DNA of 64,000 nucleotides from CAADGU01 sp964581605 (GTDB lineage Bacteria > Chloroflexota > Anaerolineae > Promineifilales > Promineifilaceae): contig CAZOPF010000021.1 of assembly GCA_964581605.1 (NCBI GenBank), positions 1 through 64,000 of the forward strand. Reading direction: 5' to 3'. Shown here in pieces: positions 26,704 to 35,254 of the stretch (its first letter is position 1; each line of letters starts with the position of its first letter). The notes beneath the pieces are model-generated. The model searched no databases and was not told the DNA's origin. It saw only the letters and a list, made by a program, of their open reading frames with translations. Made by a program: the position numbers and the translations under genes.

Positions 26704-28665
26704 ATGAACACACCTATCCTCAAAACCTACCAATACTTCTGGAGACTAATCACCTTCCGCCCGCGCATTTATCTGGGCGACGTGACGACCATCTCGCTTT
26801 ATTACCTGGCCGCCACCTTCTTGGGCCTCATTATGAAGCTCTATTTTGATTGGCTTACAGGGGCCAACAGCCTGGATGTGACCGTTTGGGCGTTTGTGGT
26901 GCTGCAAATAGCGCACGCGCTGATGGCCGGGTTGTCTTTATCGGGAGCGGCCCTCTTTTGGATTAATTTTCAGTATCACAGCTATGGCCTGCTGATGCGG
27001 AACATGCTGGCGCGGCTGTTGCAAATGCCAGGCAGTGTGCCTTTGCCACCCAAAGAAGACGGCACACGCCTTTCTAGCGGCGAAGCGATCAGCACCTTTC
27101 GGGATGATACGGAGGCGTTGTTGGAATCGTTGGTGGTGGTGGATGACCTGATTGGCCTGATTTTCATGTCCGTTTTCTCCTTCGCCATCATGCTGCAAAT
27201 CAGCGTCCCGGTGACGTTGGGCACATTTGTACCCCTGGCATTGGTCATCATGGTGGCCGAACGGCTGGGGCAGCGAGCCAAGGAGTATCGCCGCCAGAGC
27301 CGGGAGGCAACCAGCCAGGTGACGGGGCTGATTGCGGATATGTTTAATGGCACGCAGGCGCTTAAAGTGGCACACGCCGAAGAGCGCATGGTGGCTCGCT
27401 TCCAGACGGTGAATGACCAGCGCAAAGGGGCGATGGTGAAGGACAAATTGGTGGGGCAGGTGGTGGAAGCGTTGTCGAACGGCACGGTTGATGTGGGCAT
27501 TGGCCTGATTTTGCTCTTTGCCGCCCAAAGTATGTATGCGGGCAGCTTTACGGTGGGGGATTTTGCCCTTTTTGTGGCCTATCTCTGGCCGGTGACGCAG
27601 TTGATGCGGGAAGCGGGTTATGTGATCACGCGCTACAAACAAGCGGCCGTGTCCAATCAGCGCATGGAGATGATGATGCAGGGACGGCCGCCGGGGGCGA
27701 TTGTGGCACATCATCCTATCTATTTTGACGGCCGTGACGGCCCCCTCCCCGCGCTTCCCCACACTCCCCAAACGGCCGCCGACCGCCTGGAACGGCTGGA
27801 AGTGCGGGGGTTGGCTTATCAGCACCTGGTGAACAGTGAGCAGTTAACAGTGAACAGTGAGCAGTTGGCTCACGGTTCGCGCATCACGGCTCATGCCTCA
27901 CAGAACACGGTTTACGGCATCCACGACATCTCCTTCACCCTGCCGCGTGGCTCTTTCACCGTCATCACCGGGCGCATTGGTGCCGGGAAGACGACGCTGT
28001 TGAAGGTGTTGCTGGGGCTGCTGCCGCCGGGCGAGGGGGAGATTGTCTGGAATGGGGTGCGGGTGGATGACCCCGCCACCTTTTTCACGCCGCCGCGCGT
28101 AGCTTATACCGGCCAGATTCCACGCCTCTTTAGCGAGACGATCCGCGAGAATATCTTGTTGGGGTTGCCAGAGGAACAGGTGGATGTGGCGCGGGCGGTG
28201 TATACGGCCGTGCTCGACCAGGACATTCACGCTATGGAACAAGGGCTGGATACGCTGGTGGGGCCGCGGGGTGTGCGTTTGTCTGGCGGGCAGGTGCAGC
28301 GCACGGCCGCTGCTCGCATGTTTGCCCGTGACGCCGAACTGTTGGTGTTTGATGATCTCTCCAGCGCCCTGGATGTGGAGACGGAAGCGTTGTTGTGGGA
28401 CCGGCTGCTGGGAAGCAGGGGAGCGGAGGAGCAGGGGAGTGGAGGGGATGGTCTCCTTTTCTCCTCTGCTCCTGCTCCCCTTTTCTCCTCTGCTTCTTCC
28501 AACCGCTCCGCCACCTGCCTGGTTATTTCCCACCGTCGCACGGTATTGCGCCGCGCCGACCAGATTGTGGTGATGCAGGACGGCCGTGTGGTTGCCACCG
28601 GCACACTCGATGAATTGCTGCAAACAAGTGACGAGATGCGGCGGCTGTGGGCGGGGGAAGAATGA
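26704..28665 (+). CDS. ABC exporter subunit 2 with two repeat-derived insertions
   Basis: This is the second half-transporter. The membrane domain is followed by an ATPase with Walker A GRIGAGKT, signature LSGGQ and Walker B LLVFDDLS, where the catalytic Glu is Asp. Together with LSAGE of subunit 1 this marks one degenerate ATP site, as in heterodimeric exporters. Two stretches are foreign to the family: about residues 374-400 (LVNSEQLTVNSEQL words) before the ATPase, and about residues 569-598 between D-loop and H-loop, encoded by a GGAGCGGAGGAGCAGGGG fold-back. Both are in frame, so the protein is probably functional. Confidence 0.92.
   Translation: MNTPILKTYQYFWRLITFRPRIYLGDVTTISLYYLAATFLGLIMKLYFDWLTGANSLDVTVWAFVVLQIAHALMAGLSLSGAALFWINFQYHSYGLLMRNMLARLLQMPGSVPLPPKEDGTRLSSGEAISTFRDDTEALLESLVVVDDLIGLIFMSVFSFAIMLQISVPVTLGTFVPLALVIMVAERLGQRAKEYRRQSREATSQVTGLIADMFNGTQALKVAHAEERMVARFQTVNDQRKGAMVKDKLVGQVVEALSNGTVDVGIGLILLFAAQSMYAGSFTVGDFALFVAYLWPVTQLMREAGYVITRYKQAAVSNQRMEMMMQGRPPGAIVAHHPIYFDGRDGPLPALPHTPQTAADRLERLEVRGLAYQHLVNSEQLTVNSEQLAHGSRITAHASQNTVYGIHDISFTLPRGSFTVITGRIGAGKTTLLKVLLGLLPPGEGEIVWNGVRVDDPATFFTPPRVAYTGQIPRLFSETIRENILLGLPEEQVDVARAVYTAVLDQDIHAMEQGLDTLVGPRGVRLSGGQVQRTAAARMFARDAELLVFDDLSSALDVETEALLWDRLLGSRGAEEQGSGGDGLLFSSAPAPLFSSASSNRSATCLVISHRRTVLRRADQIVVMQDGRVVATGTLDELLQTSDEMRRLWAGEE
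27826..27905. repeat. Fold-back word repeat inside a coding sequence (AACAGTGAGCAGTTAAC family)
   Basis: GTGAACAGTGAGCAG occurs twice in tandem and is followed by GCTCACGG, CGCATCACGG and CTCATGCCTCAC words. It is in frame in the linker between membrane and ATPase domains of ABC subunit 2. The same words are intergenic elsewhere (6901, 11492). Confidence 0.85.
28408..28502. repeat. Fold-back word repeat inside a coding sequence (GGAGCGGAGGAGCAGGGG family)
   Basis: A purine-rich arm from 28411 faces the pyrimidine-rich arm CTCCTTTTCTCCTCTGCTCC. It is in frame within the ATPase domain of ABC subunit 2. The same element is intergenic at 39060-39140 between folK and folB. Confidence 0.85.
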
Positions 28666-30548
28666 GATTGAGAAATGGGCAGACCGGGCGAATGATAGGT
28701 TCTGTCTGGCTGCCAGGGCTGTTGGCAGTCGTTTTGTTAACGGCCGTCTACTGGCTCACTTTGCAGCGTGATATCAATGGCAGTGGGCATGATTACATGA
28801 TTGATGTGGGCGAAATTCAGGTGGCCTTGAACCTGGGCGGCACCATTCATTTTACCGGGTATCCCCTGTTTACCGTGCTGAGTACGCTGGTCACGGCCGT
28901 TGCCCGTTTGTTTGGCATGGTTCCGGCAGCGGCCGCTTCTTTGAGTGGGTTGGTCTGGTCGGTGCTGGCGTTGCTGGTGACCTATGCCATCTTCTGGCGG
29001 CTGACGCAGGATGCCTGGATCAGCGCGGCGGGCGTGTTGTTGTTGGGGTTGGTAGAGACGATCTGGATTCACAGCGTCATCGCCGAGGTGTACAGCTTTA
29101 GCCTGTTGTGCCTCACGCTCTCTTTGTGGCTGGGGCTGCGGTTGGCGGAACGGTGGCGGCTGGCCGATTGGTTGGGGATGTGTCTGGTGTTTGGCACGGC
29201 CGTTGCCCATCACCGCCTCCTCCTCTTATTTGCCCCTTCGCTGGCTGTACTGACAGTGACGGCCGTGTGGTCACAACCCACACGCTGGCGGCTGATTAGC
29301 GTAGGCCTGTTGCTTTTCCTGGCCTCCTTTTTGACCTATCTCTACCTACCGCTGCGCGTCTGGCAGGAGGCAGCCTGGGTATACGGCCAGCCGGGGCAGT
29401 GGGATGGGTTCTGGCTGTTGTTCACAGGTAATGAAGTGACCGGCGGTCTGTTGCGTGCGCCGGGAAATGTCGCAGAAGGGGTGGCAAACGGCCGTTTCCT
29501 CTGGTCACATCTGCGCCAGCAGCTACCGGCAGGACTGGTCATACTGGGGCTGGTCGGGTGGGCTGTGCAGCTTTATCGCCAATGGCGGGTGGGGTTGGCA
29601 TTGGTTTTGGGCATCGTGGCAACCTCTATTTTTGTCTGGCTGTTCCCCCCGGCCGTTTGGGCCCCGGCCGCACTCATGCCGGTGTTGCTATTACTGGTGG
29701 CGGGTGTGGCGGTGTTGTTAGCGGAAATTGGCAGGCGATGGACGATTGGACGTTGGCTGGCAGTGGGCGCACTTTTGCTGTTGGCGGTGAGTTTGTATCG
29801 TACCAACCGGCCGTTTATTGACAGCCTGACGCAAAATCCTGACGGCCGCGCCGTCATCCAAACGCTGCAAACCATCCCCCCAGACGCAACCCCGGCGACG
29901 GTGGCCATCCCCTGGGGCACTTCGTTTTTTGCGGCGGCTTACGGCCGTTACGTCACCCATGAACTGCCGCCCACTCTTACCCTGGTAGACCACCGCGCCA
30001 ACTTCCGCGAGATTGTGCAGCGTGAGGGGCGGCTGCTGACACCCACGTTCACGGCCGGTTACTGGTCACCCGAAACGTGGCGGGGAAAGCTGGGCGAAGT
30101 GCATTTTAATCTGGCAGCGCCGGGCGTGGTGGAGATGGGGTCACGGCCGTACACCACCACCTTACCCGCCGCCACTCCATTTGATGTGGGGAATGGCATT
30201 CAGATTCGCCATGCCGATGTTGAGCGCACGGCCGATGCGCAGCTTCTGGTCACGGTGTATTGGCAGGCGATGGAACCAGTGGCGCAAAATTACAGTGTGG
30301 CCGTGCATCTGGTGGCGGCCGTTCCGCCCCAAGGCCCACAAGACATCCTGGCGCAGGCAGATGCCACCCACCCCGTCGGCGGCTACGCGCCTACCACCAC
30401 CTGGCAGCCCGGTGAACTCATTCGGGATATGTACCTGCTGCCCATTCCAGAAGGAAGTACACCGCAGGCCATTCGCCTGACCATGTACTTCCAGGACGAA
30501 AACGGGCAGTTTATCAACAACAACTGGCTTACCCTGGCACTGCCTTAA
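28662..30548 (+). CDS. DUF2723 family membrane protein (mannosyltransferase-like)
   Basis: About ten membrane helices are followed by a C-terminal extracellular beta domain. The N-terminal DUF2723 pattern is DVGEIQVALNLGGTIHFTGYP, where the first acidic residues resemble the catalytic Asp of GT-C protein O-mannosyltransferases. ATG 28662 overlaps the stop of ABC subunit 2 by four bases (ATGA) and has GGGGGAAG upstream, so it belongs to the same operon. It may glycosylate a lipid or protein at the outer face of the membrane. A second member of the family begins at 63716. Confidence 0.85.
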   Translation: MRLRNGQTGRMIGSVWLPGLLAVVLLTAVYWLTLQRDINGSGHDYMIDVGEIQVALNLGGTIHFTGYPLFTVLSTLVTAVARLFGMVPAAAASLSGLVWSVLALLVTYAIFWRLTQDAWISAAGVLLLGLVETIWIHSVIAEVYSFSLLCLTLSLWLGLRLAERWRLADWLGMCLVFGTAVAHHRLLLLFAPSLAVLTVTAVWSQPTRWRLISVGLLLFLASFLTYLYLPLRVWQEAAWVYGQPGQWDGFWLLFTGNEVTGGLLRAPGNVAEGVANGRFLWSHLRQQLPAGLVILGLVGWAVQLYRQWRVGLALVLGIVATSIFVWLFPPAVWAPAALMPVLLLLVAGVAVLLAEIGRRWTIGRWLAVGALLLLAVSLYRTNRPFIDSLTQNPDGRAVIQTLQTIPPDATPATVAIPWGTSFFAAAYGRYVTHELPPTLTLVDHRANFREIVQREGRLLTPTFTAGYWSPETWRGKLGEVHFNLAAPGVVEMGSRPYTTTLPAATPFDVGNGIQIRHADVERTADAQLLVTVYWQAMEPVAQNYSVAVHLVAAVPPQGPQDILAQADATHPVGGYAPTTTWQPGELIRDMYLLPIPEGSTPQAIRLTMYFQDENGQFINNNWLTLALP

Positions 30549-30550
30549 AT

Positions 30551-30961
30551 TTATATACTGGCAAAGGGCATAATCTGACATTTTGCCTTCTGGTTGCAAG
30601 TGGCAAGTTGCAGGTTGCAGGTGATTGATGCCAGAGCAACTTGCCACATGCCACTTGCAACTTGCCACCAAATGAAATGCAACTTTATGGCCTCGCTGAG
30701 TATAGTACCTGACCAGGCTGAATTTTCCGTAAGGGGGGCACCGCCGGATAGCTCGTCAATCTGGCTACGCAGGAGGGCCTGGGCTTCGGCTTCAGTGATG
30801 GTGTGCTCGCCGCCATGATGCTGGCAGTTGAGTTCCACCACAAACGGCTTCACAAAAACCAGGAAAACGCCGCGGGCCACGTTGCCCAAATCTTTGGCAA
30901 AATCAAAAGCCAGGGCGGCCGTTTTGGTTTCCGAATGGAGCAGGCAAATTATTGAGATCAA
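30551..30961 (-). other. In-frame open segment downstream of plsC, possible gene remnant
   Basis: After the plsC stop (TAG) the same frame stays open for about 150 codons. The part encoded between 30680 and 30961 has codon choice like the neighbours (FDFAKDLGNVARGVFLVFVK, EAEAQALLRSQIDELSG), whereas the last 40 codons run through a fold-back repeat. There is no ATG and no Shine-Dalgarno; TTG 30961 is the only start-like codon. It may be a decayed gene, a former fusion partner of plsC, or a chance frame. I do not recognise the family. Confidence 0.35.
30596..30671. repeat. Fold-back word repeat (GCAAGTTGCAGGTTGCAGG family)
   Basis: TGCAAGTGGCAAGTTGCAGG faces CAACTTGCCACATGCCAC. A copy with the same words lies at 34306-34393, and the heptamer at 1-55 is related. 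Confidence 0.85.
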
Positions 30962-30997
30962 TTGGAGAGATGCACGAGCTACAAGGCAAAATGCGGA

Positions 30998-31693
30998 CTA
31001 ATCGCCGATTTCCCACACGGCCGTTCCCAAATTATTGTTGGGTAATTGGAGACGCGGGTGGTTCGCATAAACGCCCCGATACTGTTCCGGCAGCATGGTG
31101 GCAATGCGCGTCATGATCTCATCTGTACCCTGTGCCAGCGCCTCATCACGCGAGGCTCGTTTCAGGGCGGGCAGTGTAAAGGCCGGGCCAATACGAATGT
31201 GAATGTCCAGCCGCCGCAGTCGTGACAACCGTTCTTTCACCACCCGGTCTTCTGTACCCCACAAAGCCACTGGAATGACCTGTACACCTGTTTTAGCCGC
31301 CAGATAAGCGGCTCCCGGTTTGCCCGGCAGCAGCGATTCTACCTTGCTACGGGTGCCCTCCGGCGCAATACCGCTGATGCCGCCCGCTTGCAACCGTTTG
31401 CTCACTTCGCGTAAGGCGTGGAAGTCGGCTTCCTCCCGGTTCAGCCAGATGGCGTTGAGCTTGTTCCCCAAAAAACGCCAGAAGAGCTGTTTTTCGTATT
31501 TGTCGGCAACCATCAAGATGATGTCATCTCGATCAGCCAACACTACTCCCAGCATGGCATCCAATCGTCCCAGGTGATTAGAAACAATCAAAGCGCCCCC
31601 AGTTGGGGGAATGTTTTCCACCCCTTGTATGTCCACTCTGGCAATAATCTTCAGAATAAAACGGCAAAAAATACGTAATCCATGCAAAAACAT
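30998..31693 (-). CDS. plsC: 1-acyl-sn-glycerol-3-phosphate acyltransferase
   Basis: PlsC transfers an acyl chain to lysophosphatidate in phospholipid synthesis. The HX4D motif is NHLGRLD near residue 39, and the APEGTRS motif is near 113. An N-terminal hydrophobic segment fits membrane association. The 231 residues are the usual size. The C-terminal 25 residues after YRGVYANHP are probably variable. Open coding-like sequence continues after the stop in the same frame. Confidence 0.9.
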   Translation of the reverse strand: MFLHGLRIFCRFILKIIARVDIQGVENIPPTGGALIVSNHLGRLDAMLGVVLADRDDIILMVADKYEKQLFWRFLGNKLNAIWLNREEADFHALREVSKRLQAGGISGIAPEGTRSKVESLLPGKPGAAYLAAKTGVQVIPVALWGTEDRVVKERLSRLRRLDIHIRIGPAFTLPALKRASRDEALAQGTDEIMTRIATMLPEQYRGVYANHPRLQLPNNNLGTAVWEIGD

Positions 31694-31712
31694 AATAGCT
31701 TGTTACCTTGTT

Positions 31713-31746
31713 AGCGTTGTAGGGCGATTTTCCAAATCGCCTTACG
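31713..31746. repeat. GTAGGGCGATTT hairpin
   Basis: GTAGGGCGATTT and AAATCGCCTTAC pair around a short loop. Similar hairpins occur at 42728-42757 and 56026-56056. Confidence 0.7.
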
Positions 31747-31820
31747 AATGAAAGCAGCGCGTTGTAAGTGACGCACTGCGCTATATGATTATAACCAGGG
31801 GCTAATGGCATACAAACTGT

Positions 31821-31966
31821 GGGGAAAGTTGGGTAGCATTTGGCAGCGCGTTGGGGATAAGTATCGGAAAGTTGGGGATAAATGATAGGAAAATGGGGAT
31901 AATGTGAAGCAAACAGGGGGATGATGTGTGGATGAGAGGGGATGAACACGGCCGTGACTGGGGATA
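31821..31966. repeat. Phased GGGGATAA direct repeats (about 21.4-base period)
   Basis: GGGGAT(A) begins at 31853, 31874, 31895, 31917, 31938 and 31960, with spacings of 21, 21, 22, 21 and 22, that is two helical turns each. A GGGGA at 31821 may be an outlying member. The complement of the best copies is TTATCCCCA, one base from the DnaA box TTATCCACA. The array ends at the start of alr and may be an operator array for alr or a relic. Confidence 0.7.
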
Positions 31967-31968
31967 AA

Positions 31969-33129
31969 ATGCCGCCCATGACCACAATCAACCAACCAAC
32001 CATCAGCAATGGCGACATCGCCCGCCCCACTTTTTTGGAAATTAACCTGACCCAACTCAGCCATAATTACCAGGCCATCCGGCGGGCGGTCGCGCCGACG
32101 GCCGTCATGCCCATCCTCAAGGCCAACGCTTATGGGCACGGGCTGGTAGAGATTGCTCGCCATCTCGTTTCGTTGGACGCGCCGTACCTGGGTGTGGCTT
32201 TTTTGGAGGAGGGGATCATGCTACGCCAGGCGGGGATTCAGACGCCAATTCTGGTGATGGGCGGCATTATTGGCAATCAGATACCCATCTTTTTGCAGCA
32301 CGACCTGACCATCACGGCTTCTTCGGTGGAAAAATTGCAGCAAATTGACACGGCCGCGCAGCAAATGGGCGTTCGGGCTAAAGTTCACCTGAAGATTGAC
32401 ACGGGCATGGAGCGGATTGGGGTGCATTATTACAGCGCCCACACCTTGTTAGAAGCGGCGTGGCAGTGCCGCCACTGTGATGTGGAAGGGATTTATTCCC
32501 ATTTTGCCAATGCGGATGCGGCTGATCTCCGTTCGGCGCAGGTGCAGTTGGAGCGCTTTGAGCAGGTGCTGGCGTTTTATGCGGAACGGGGGCTACGGCC
32601 GCCCCGGCTGCGGCACATCGCCAATTCGGGCGGTATTTTGCAATTGCCAGGCAGCCATTTTGACATGGTGCGGGCGGGCATTTTGTTGTATGGGGTGTAT
32701 CCTTCGGCGGAGGTGGCACAGACGGTGGCGGTACGGCCGTGTCTCAGTTGGAAATCGCGTGTCGTCTATTTCAAAGTTGTCAAACCCGGCCATCCCGTGA
32801 GTTATGGTTCCACCTGGCAAAGCGACCACATGGTACGGGTGGTGACGGCGCCGGTGGGGTATGGCGATGGGTATTTCCGGCGGATGTCCGGGCAGGCGGA
32901 GGTGATCATTCACGGCCGTCGCTACCCGGTGGTGGGGCGCATTTGCATGGATCAAATTATGATCAACATCGAGTGGGATTCGGCTTACAACAATGATGAG
33001 GTGATCTTGTTGGGGGAATCAGAGGGAGCCACAATTACCTGTGAAGAATTAGCAGATTGGGCAGGCACGATCCCCTATGAAATTTTGACGAATATCAACA
33101 CCCGTGTGCCCAGGATTTATGTGAAATAA
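31969..33129 (+). CDS. alr: Alanine racemase
   Basis: Alr interconverts L- and D-alanine for peptidoglycan with a PLP cofactor. The PLP Lys is in LKANAYGHG near residue 41, and the second catalytic Tyr is in GYGDGYFR near 301. HFANADA and NSGG motifs are present. About 386 residues is the usual length. In-frame ATGs at 31942, 31969 and 31978 are possible; I chose 31969 because GGGG precedes it by five bases. The phased GGGGATAA array directly upstream suggests special control. Two hairpins end the transcript. Confidence 0.94.
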   Translation: MPPMTTINQPTISNGDIARPTFLEINLTQLSHNYQAIRRAVAPTAVMPILKANAYGHGLVEIARHLVSLDAPYLGVAFLEEGIMLRQAGIQTPILVMGGIIGNQIPIFLQHDLTITASSVEKLQQIDTAAQQMGVRAKVHLKIDTGMERIGVHYYSAHTLLEAAWQCRHCDVEGIYSHFANADAADLRSAQVQLERFEQVLAFYAERGLRPPRLRHIANSGGILQLPGSHFDMVRAGILLYGVYPSAEVAQTVAVRPCLSWKSRVVYFKVVKPGHPVSYGSTWQSDHMVRVVTAPVGYGDGYFRRMSGQAEVIIHGRRYPVVGRICMDQIMINIEWDSAYNNDEVILLGESEGATITCEELADWAGTIPYEILTNINTRVPRIYVK

Positions 33130-33133
33130 AGAA

Positions 33134-33166
33134 AGACCCTGAGGGTTTTTGAAACCCTCAGGGTCT
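33134..33166. terminator. Perfect 15-bp hairpin after alr
   Basis: AGACCCTGAGGGTTT (33134-33148) pairs perfectly with AAACCCTCAGGGTCT (33152-33166) around TTG. It lies five bases after the alr stop. The same AGACCCTGAGGGTTT word type is at 20620. Confidence 0.75.
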
Positions 33167-33202
33167 GAGGAAACCCCAGGTTGGGGTCAATTGCCCCATA
33201 AA

Positions 33203-33246
33203 AGCGTTCACCCCCGACCAGGAGGGAGAATCGGGGGTGAACACTT
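33203..33246. terminator. Second hairpin between convergent genes
   Basis: GTTCACCCCCGA (33206-33217) pairs perfectly with TCGGGGGTGAAC (33231-33242), extended by AAG/CTT outside. It probably stops transcription from both alr and the facing hydrolase gene. Confidence 0.75.
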
Positions 33247-33317
33247 CTTTTGGCGACTTCTATTATCAGGATAGCCAACTATTCTAAGCTCAACCTGAAT
33301 TGCACATAAGCAAACAA

Positions 33318-34235
33318 TTAGGAGAGTTGGGGGTGGCGATTTTCTATCGTAGCCAGCACCCCAAATAAATGCTCCCGCAACGGTTTAATCTGCCAGAGGT
33401 TGGTGATGTGGCTGCCGGGGACAAGGCGCAACGGCCGTCCACCAAACAGGTGCGCGTGGTTTTCCCGGCGAAAAAAGAGGTCTTGTGCCCCCAGTAATGG
33501 GAATACGTCGGCCTTCTCAATACAGCGATAGTACGGGGTGAAGTCGAGATAAGCCAGTAGTTCTTCATAGGAAATGGTTAACGGCCGTGTCACCAATTCG
33601 GCAATGTCCCATATCGCCTGCCCCACATTGGGCGAGGAGAGCATGGGGATGACGGCCCGGCTGCGCTGGAAGATGCCCTCATACAACAAACTGGTGATGC
33701 CACCCCAACTGACGCCAGCAACGGCCGTGTATGCCGCCCCCTGCCCCATGAAAAAATCCTGCACCAATTCCATCATGCGCAATGAACCGGCCAACATCTG
33801 GTAAATGCTTTGCAGTGAGTGGAAGCCTTTGTCTAATGGGTCATGCCAGTTGGCGTGGTAGGGGGCCTGAATGAGGACGCGATGCATGGAAAGGTGGGCG
33901 GCACGGCCGTTGCCAAACAGCCGCCGCCAGGAACTGTCATACGGATACTCGCCCAGGCCATGATGATAGATGAGCAGCGGCGATTCGGGGTCAGCGGCCA
34001 GATGCACGTTGACGCGACAGGCGATTTCTCCGCTGGGGGTGTTGAGCCAGATGGGATGAACACCAGGGGCGGCCAATTGGGTGACGGCCGTTTTCACCCC
34101 GTTCACCTCCGTCCCCGCCAGCACCGCTTCAAAGGAGAGCGCCGTCTGGTAGGAGTTTTCCAGCGAACGGGGGATCCGCCGGTTCATGGCGTGCAGGGCA
34201 ACTTTATCGGCAAATTCAGCCAGGTCAGGGCGCAT
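33318..34235 (-). CDS. Alpha/beta hydrolase-fold protein
   Basis: The 305-residue protein has an oxyanion-hole region YHHGLGEYP, nucleophile Ser in GVSWGG near residue 185, and a probable His in PGSHIT near 280. A long N-terminal helical part precedes the hydrolase core. The substrate is unknown; a carboxylesterase or a Chloroflexota-specific hydrolase is likely. ATG 34235 is chosen over TTG 34241. Neither has a clear Shine-Dalgarno. Confidence 0.75.
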   Translation of the reverse strand: MRPDLAEFADKVALHAMNRRIPRSLENSYQTALSFEAVLAGTEVNGVKTAVTQLAAPGVHPIWLNTPSGEIACRVNVHLAADPESPLLIYHHGLGEYPYDSSWRRLFGNGRAAHLSMHRVLIQAPYHANWHDPLDKGFHSLQSIYQMLAGSLRMMELVQDFFMGQGAAYTAVAGVSWGGITSLLYEGIFQRSRAVIPMLSSPNVGQAIWDIAELVTRPLTISYEELLAYLDFTPYYRCIEKADVFPLLGAQDLFFRRENHAHLFGGRPLRLVPGSHITNLWQIKPLREHLFGVLATIENRHPQLS

Positions 34236-34305
34236 GGGCAAAATGTATGATAACGGCCGTGCCCCGGCAACCGGTTATCACCCATTCCTCACAAATATCA
34301 GATAG

Positions 34306-34393
34306 TGGCAGGTTGCATGTGGCAAGTGGCATGTGGCAAGTGGCATGTAGCAAGTAAAAACACCTGCCACCTGCAACTTGCAACTTGCCACCC
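34306..34393. repeat. Fold-back word repeat (GGCAAGTGGCATGTGGCAAG family)
   Basis: AGTGGCAGGTTGCATGTGGC and further words face CACCTGCCACCTGCAACTTG. It lies in the divergent spacer between the hydrolase gene and xth. Confidence 0.85.
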
Positions 34394-34422
34394 TGTTAAG
34401 TGCCTTCTCCTTTTGAACGCTA

Positions 34423-34428
34423 TACAAT
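34423..34428 (+). promoter_or_regulatory. -10 box of xth, leaderless
   Basis: TACAAT is followed by six bases and then ATG 34435, so the transcript should start at or next to the start codon. AAGG within the six bases could act as a weak Shine-Dalgarno if transcription starts further upstream. Confidence 0.5.
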
Positions 34429-34434
34429 AAGGTC

Positions 34435-35205
34435 ATGCTCACCCTTTACTCCTGGAACGTCAACGGCATTCGCGCGGTTAATAACAAGGGATTCCTCGAT
34501 TGGTTGCACCAGACACAACCAGACATCCTTTGCCTGCAAGAAACGAAGGCACACCCTGACCAGCTAACGGCCGAGCTGCGTCAACCCGATGGCTACCACA
34601 CCTACTGGGCTTCTGCGGAAAAGAAGGGGTACAGTGGTGTGGCCCTCTACAGCAAAACAGAGCCGCGCCATGTGCAAATTGGCCTGGGTATCCCCGACTT
34701 TGACCGGGAAGGGCGCACCATTGTGGCCGAATACGATCACTTTGTGTTCATTGGCGCGTATTTTCCGAATGGGGGGCGGGATCACGGCCGTGTCCCCTTC
34801 AAAATGCAATACAAAGCCGATTTCCTGGCCTATTGCCACGACCTGCGAGCGCAGGGCAAAGCGGTCATCTTTTGCGGCGATGTGAACACCTCGCACAAGG
34901 AGATTGATCTGGCCCGGCCGAAACAAAATCGCAAGATGACCGGCTTTTTACCAGAGGAATGTGCCTGGATTGATGAGGTCGTTGCTCAGGGCTACATTGA
35001 CACCTACCGCCACCTTTACCCAGACAAAACGGGAGCCTACACCTGGTGGACAGCAATTGGCGGGGCGCGGCAGCGAAATGTGGGCTGGCGGCTGGATTAC
35101 TTTTTCATCAGCCCTGATCTGGCGGATTCAGTGGTGGCGGCCGCCATTCACCCCGACATTCTCGGTTCTGACCATTGCCCTGTAAGTTTAACATTGAAGA
35201 TTTGA
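34435..35205 (+). CDS. xth: Exodeoxyribonuclease III (AP endonuclease)
   Basis: ExoIII cleaves abasic sites and degrades duplex DNA 3' to 5'. The family motifs are present: SWNVNGIRA, LQETK (metal Glu), SGVALYSK, GDVNTSHKEID (catalytic Asp-Asn), RLDYFFIS and GSDHCPV (catalytic His). The 256 residues match. Start ATG 34435 sits six bases after a TACAAT box, so the mRNA is likely leaderless. Confidence 0.95.
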   Translation: MLTLYSWNVNGIRAVNNKGFLDWLHQTQPDILCLQETKAHPDQLTAELRQPDGYHTYWASAEKKGYSGVALYSKTEPRHVQIGLGIPDFDREGRTIVAEYDHFVFIGAYFPNGGRDHGRVPFKMQYKADFLAYCHDLRAQGKAVIFCGDVNTSHKEIDLARPKQNRKMTGFLPEECAWIDEVVAQGYIDTYRHLYPDKTGAYTWWTAIGGARQRNVGWRLDYFFISPDLADSVVAAAIHPDILGSDHCPVSLTLKI

Positions 35206-35242
35206 GATCAGAGATTGTGCTCGGAATTGCTCCTTTATTCTG

Positions 35243-35248
35243 TATAAT
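35243..35248 (+). promoter_or_regulatory. -10 box of the kinase-STAND gene, leaderless
   Basis: Consensus TATAAT with TG just before it, then six bases and ATG 35255. The predicted start of transcription coincides with the start codon. Confidence 0.55.
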
Positions 35249-35254
35249 GTTCGC

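Noticed and set aside
31853..31966. Replication origin with DnaA boxes
   Set aside because: Each copy differs from the DnaA box, no AT-rich unwinding region or dnaA/dnaN gene is near; kept only as a phased repeat.
31578..32030. Minus-strand frame with YPQLSDTYPQ-like repeats
   Set aside because: The repeats are the translation of the GGGGATAA array, and the rest overlaps plsC and alr.
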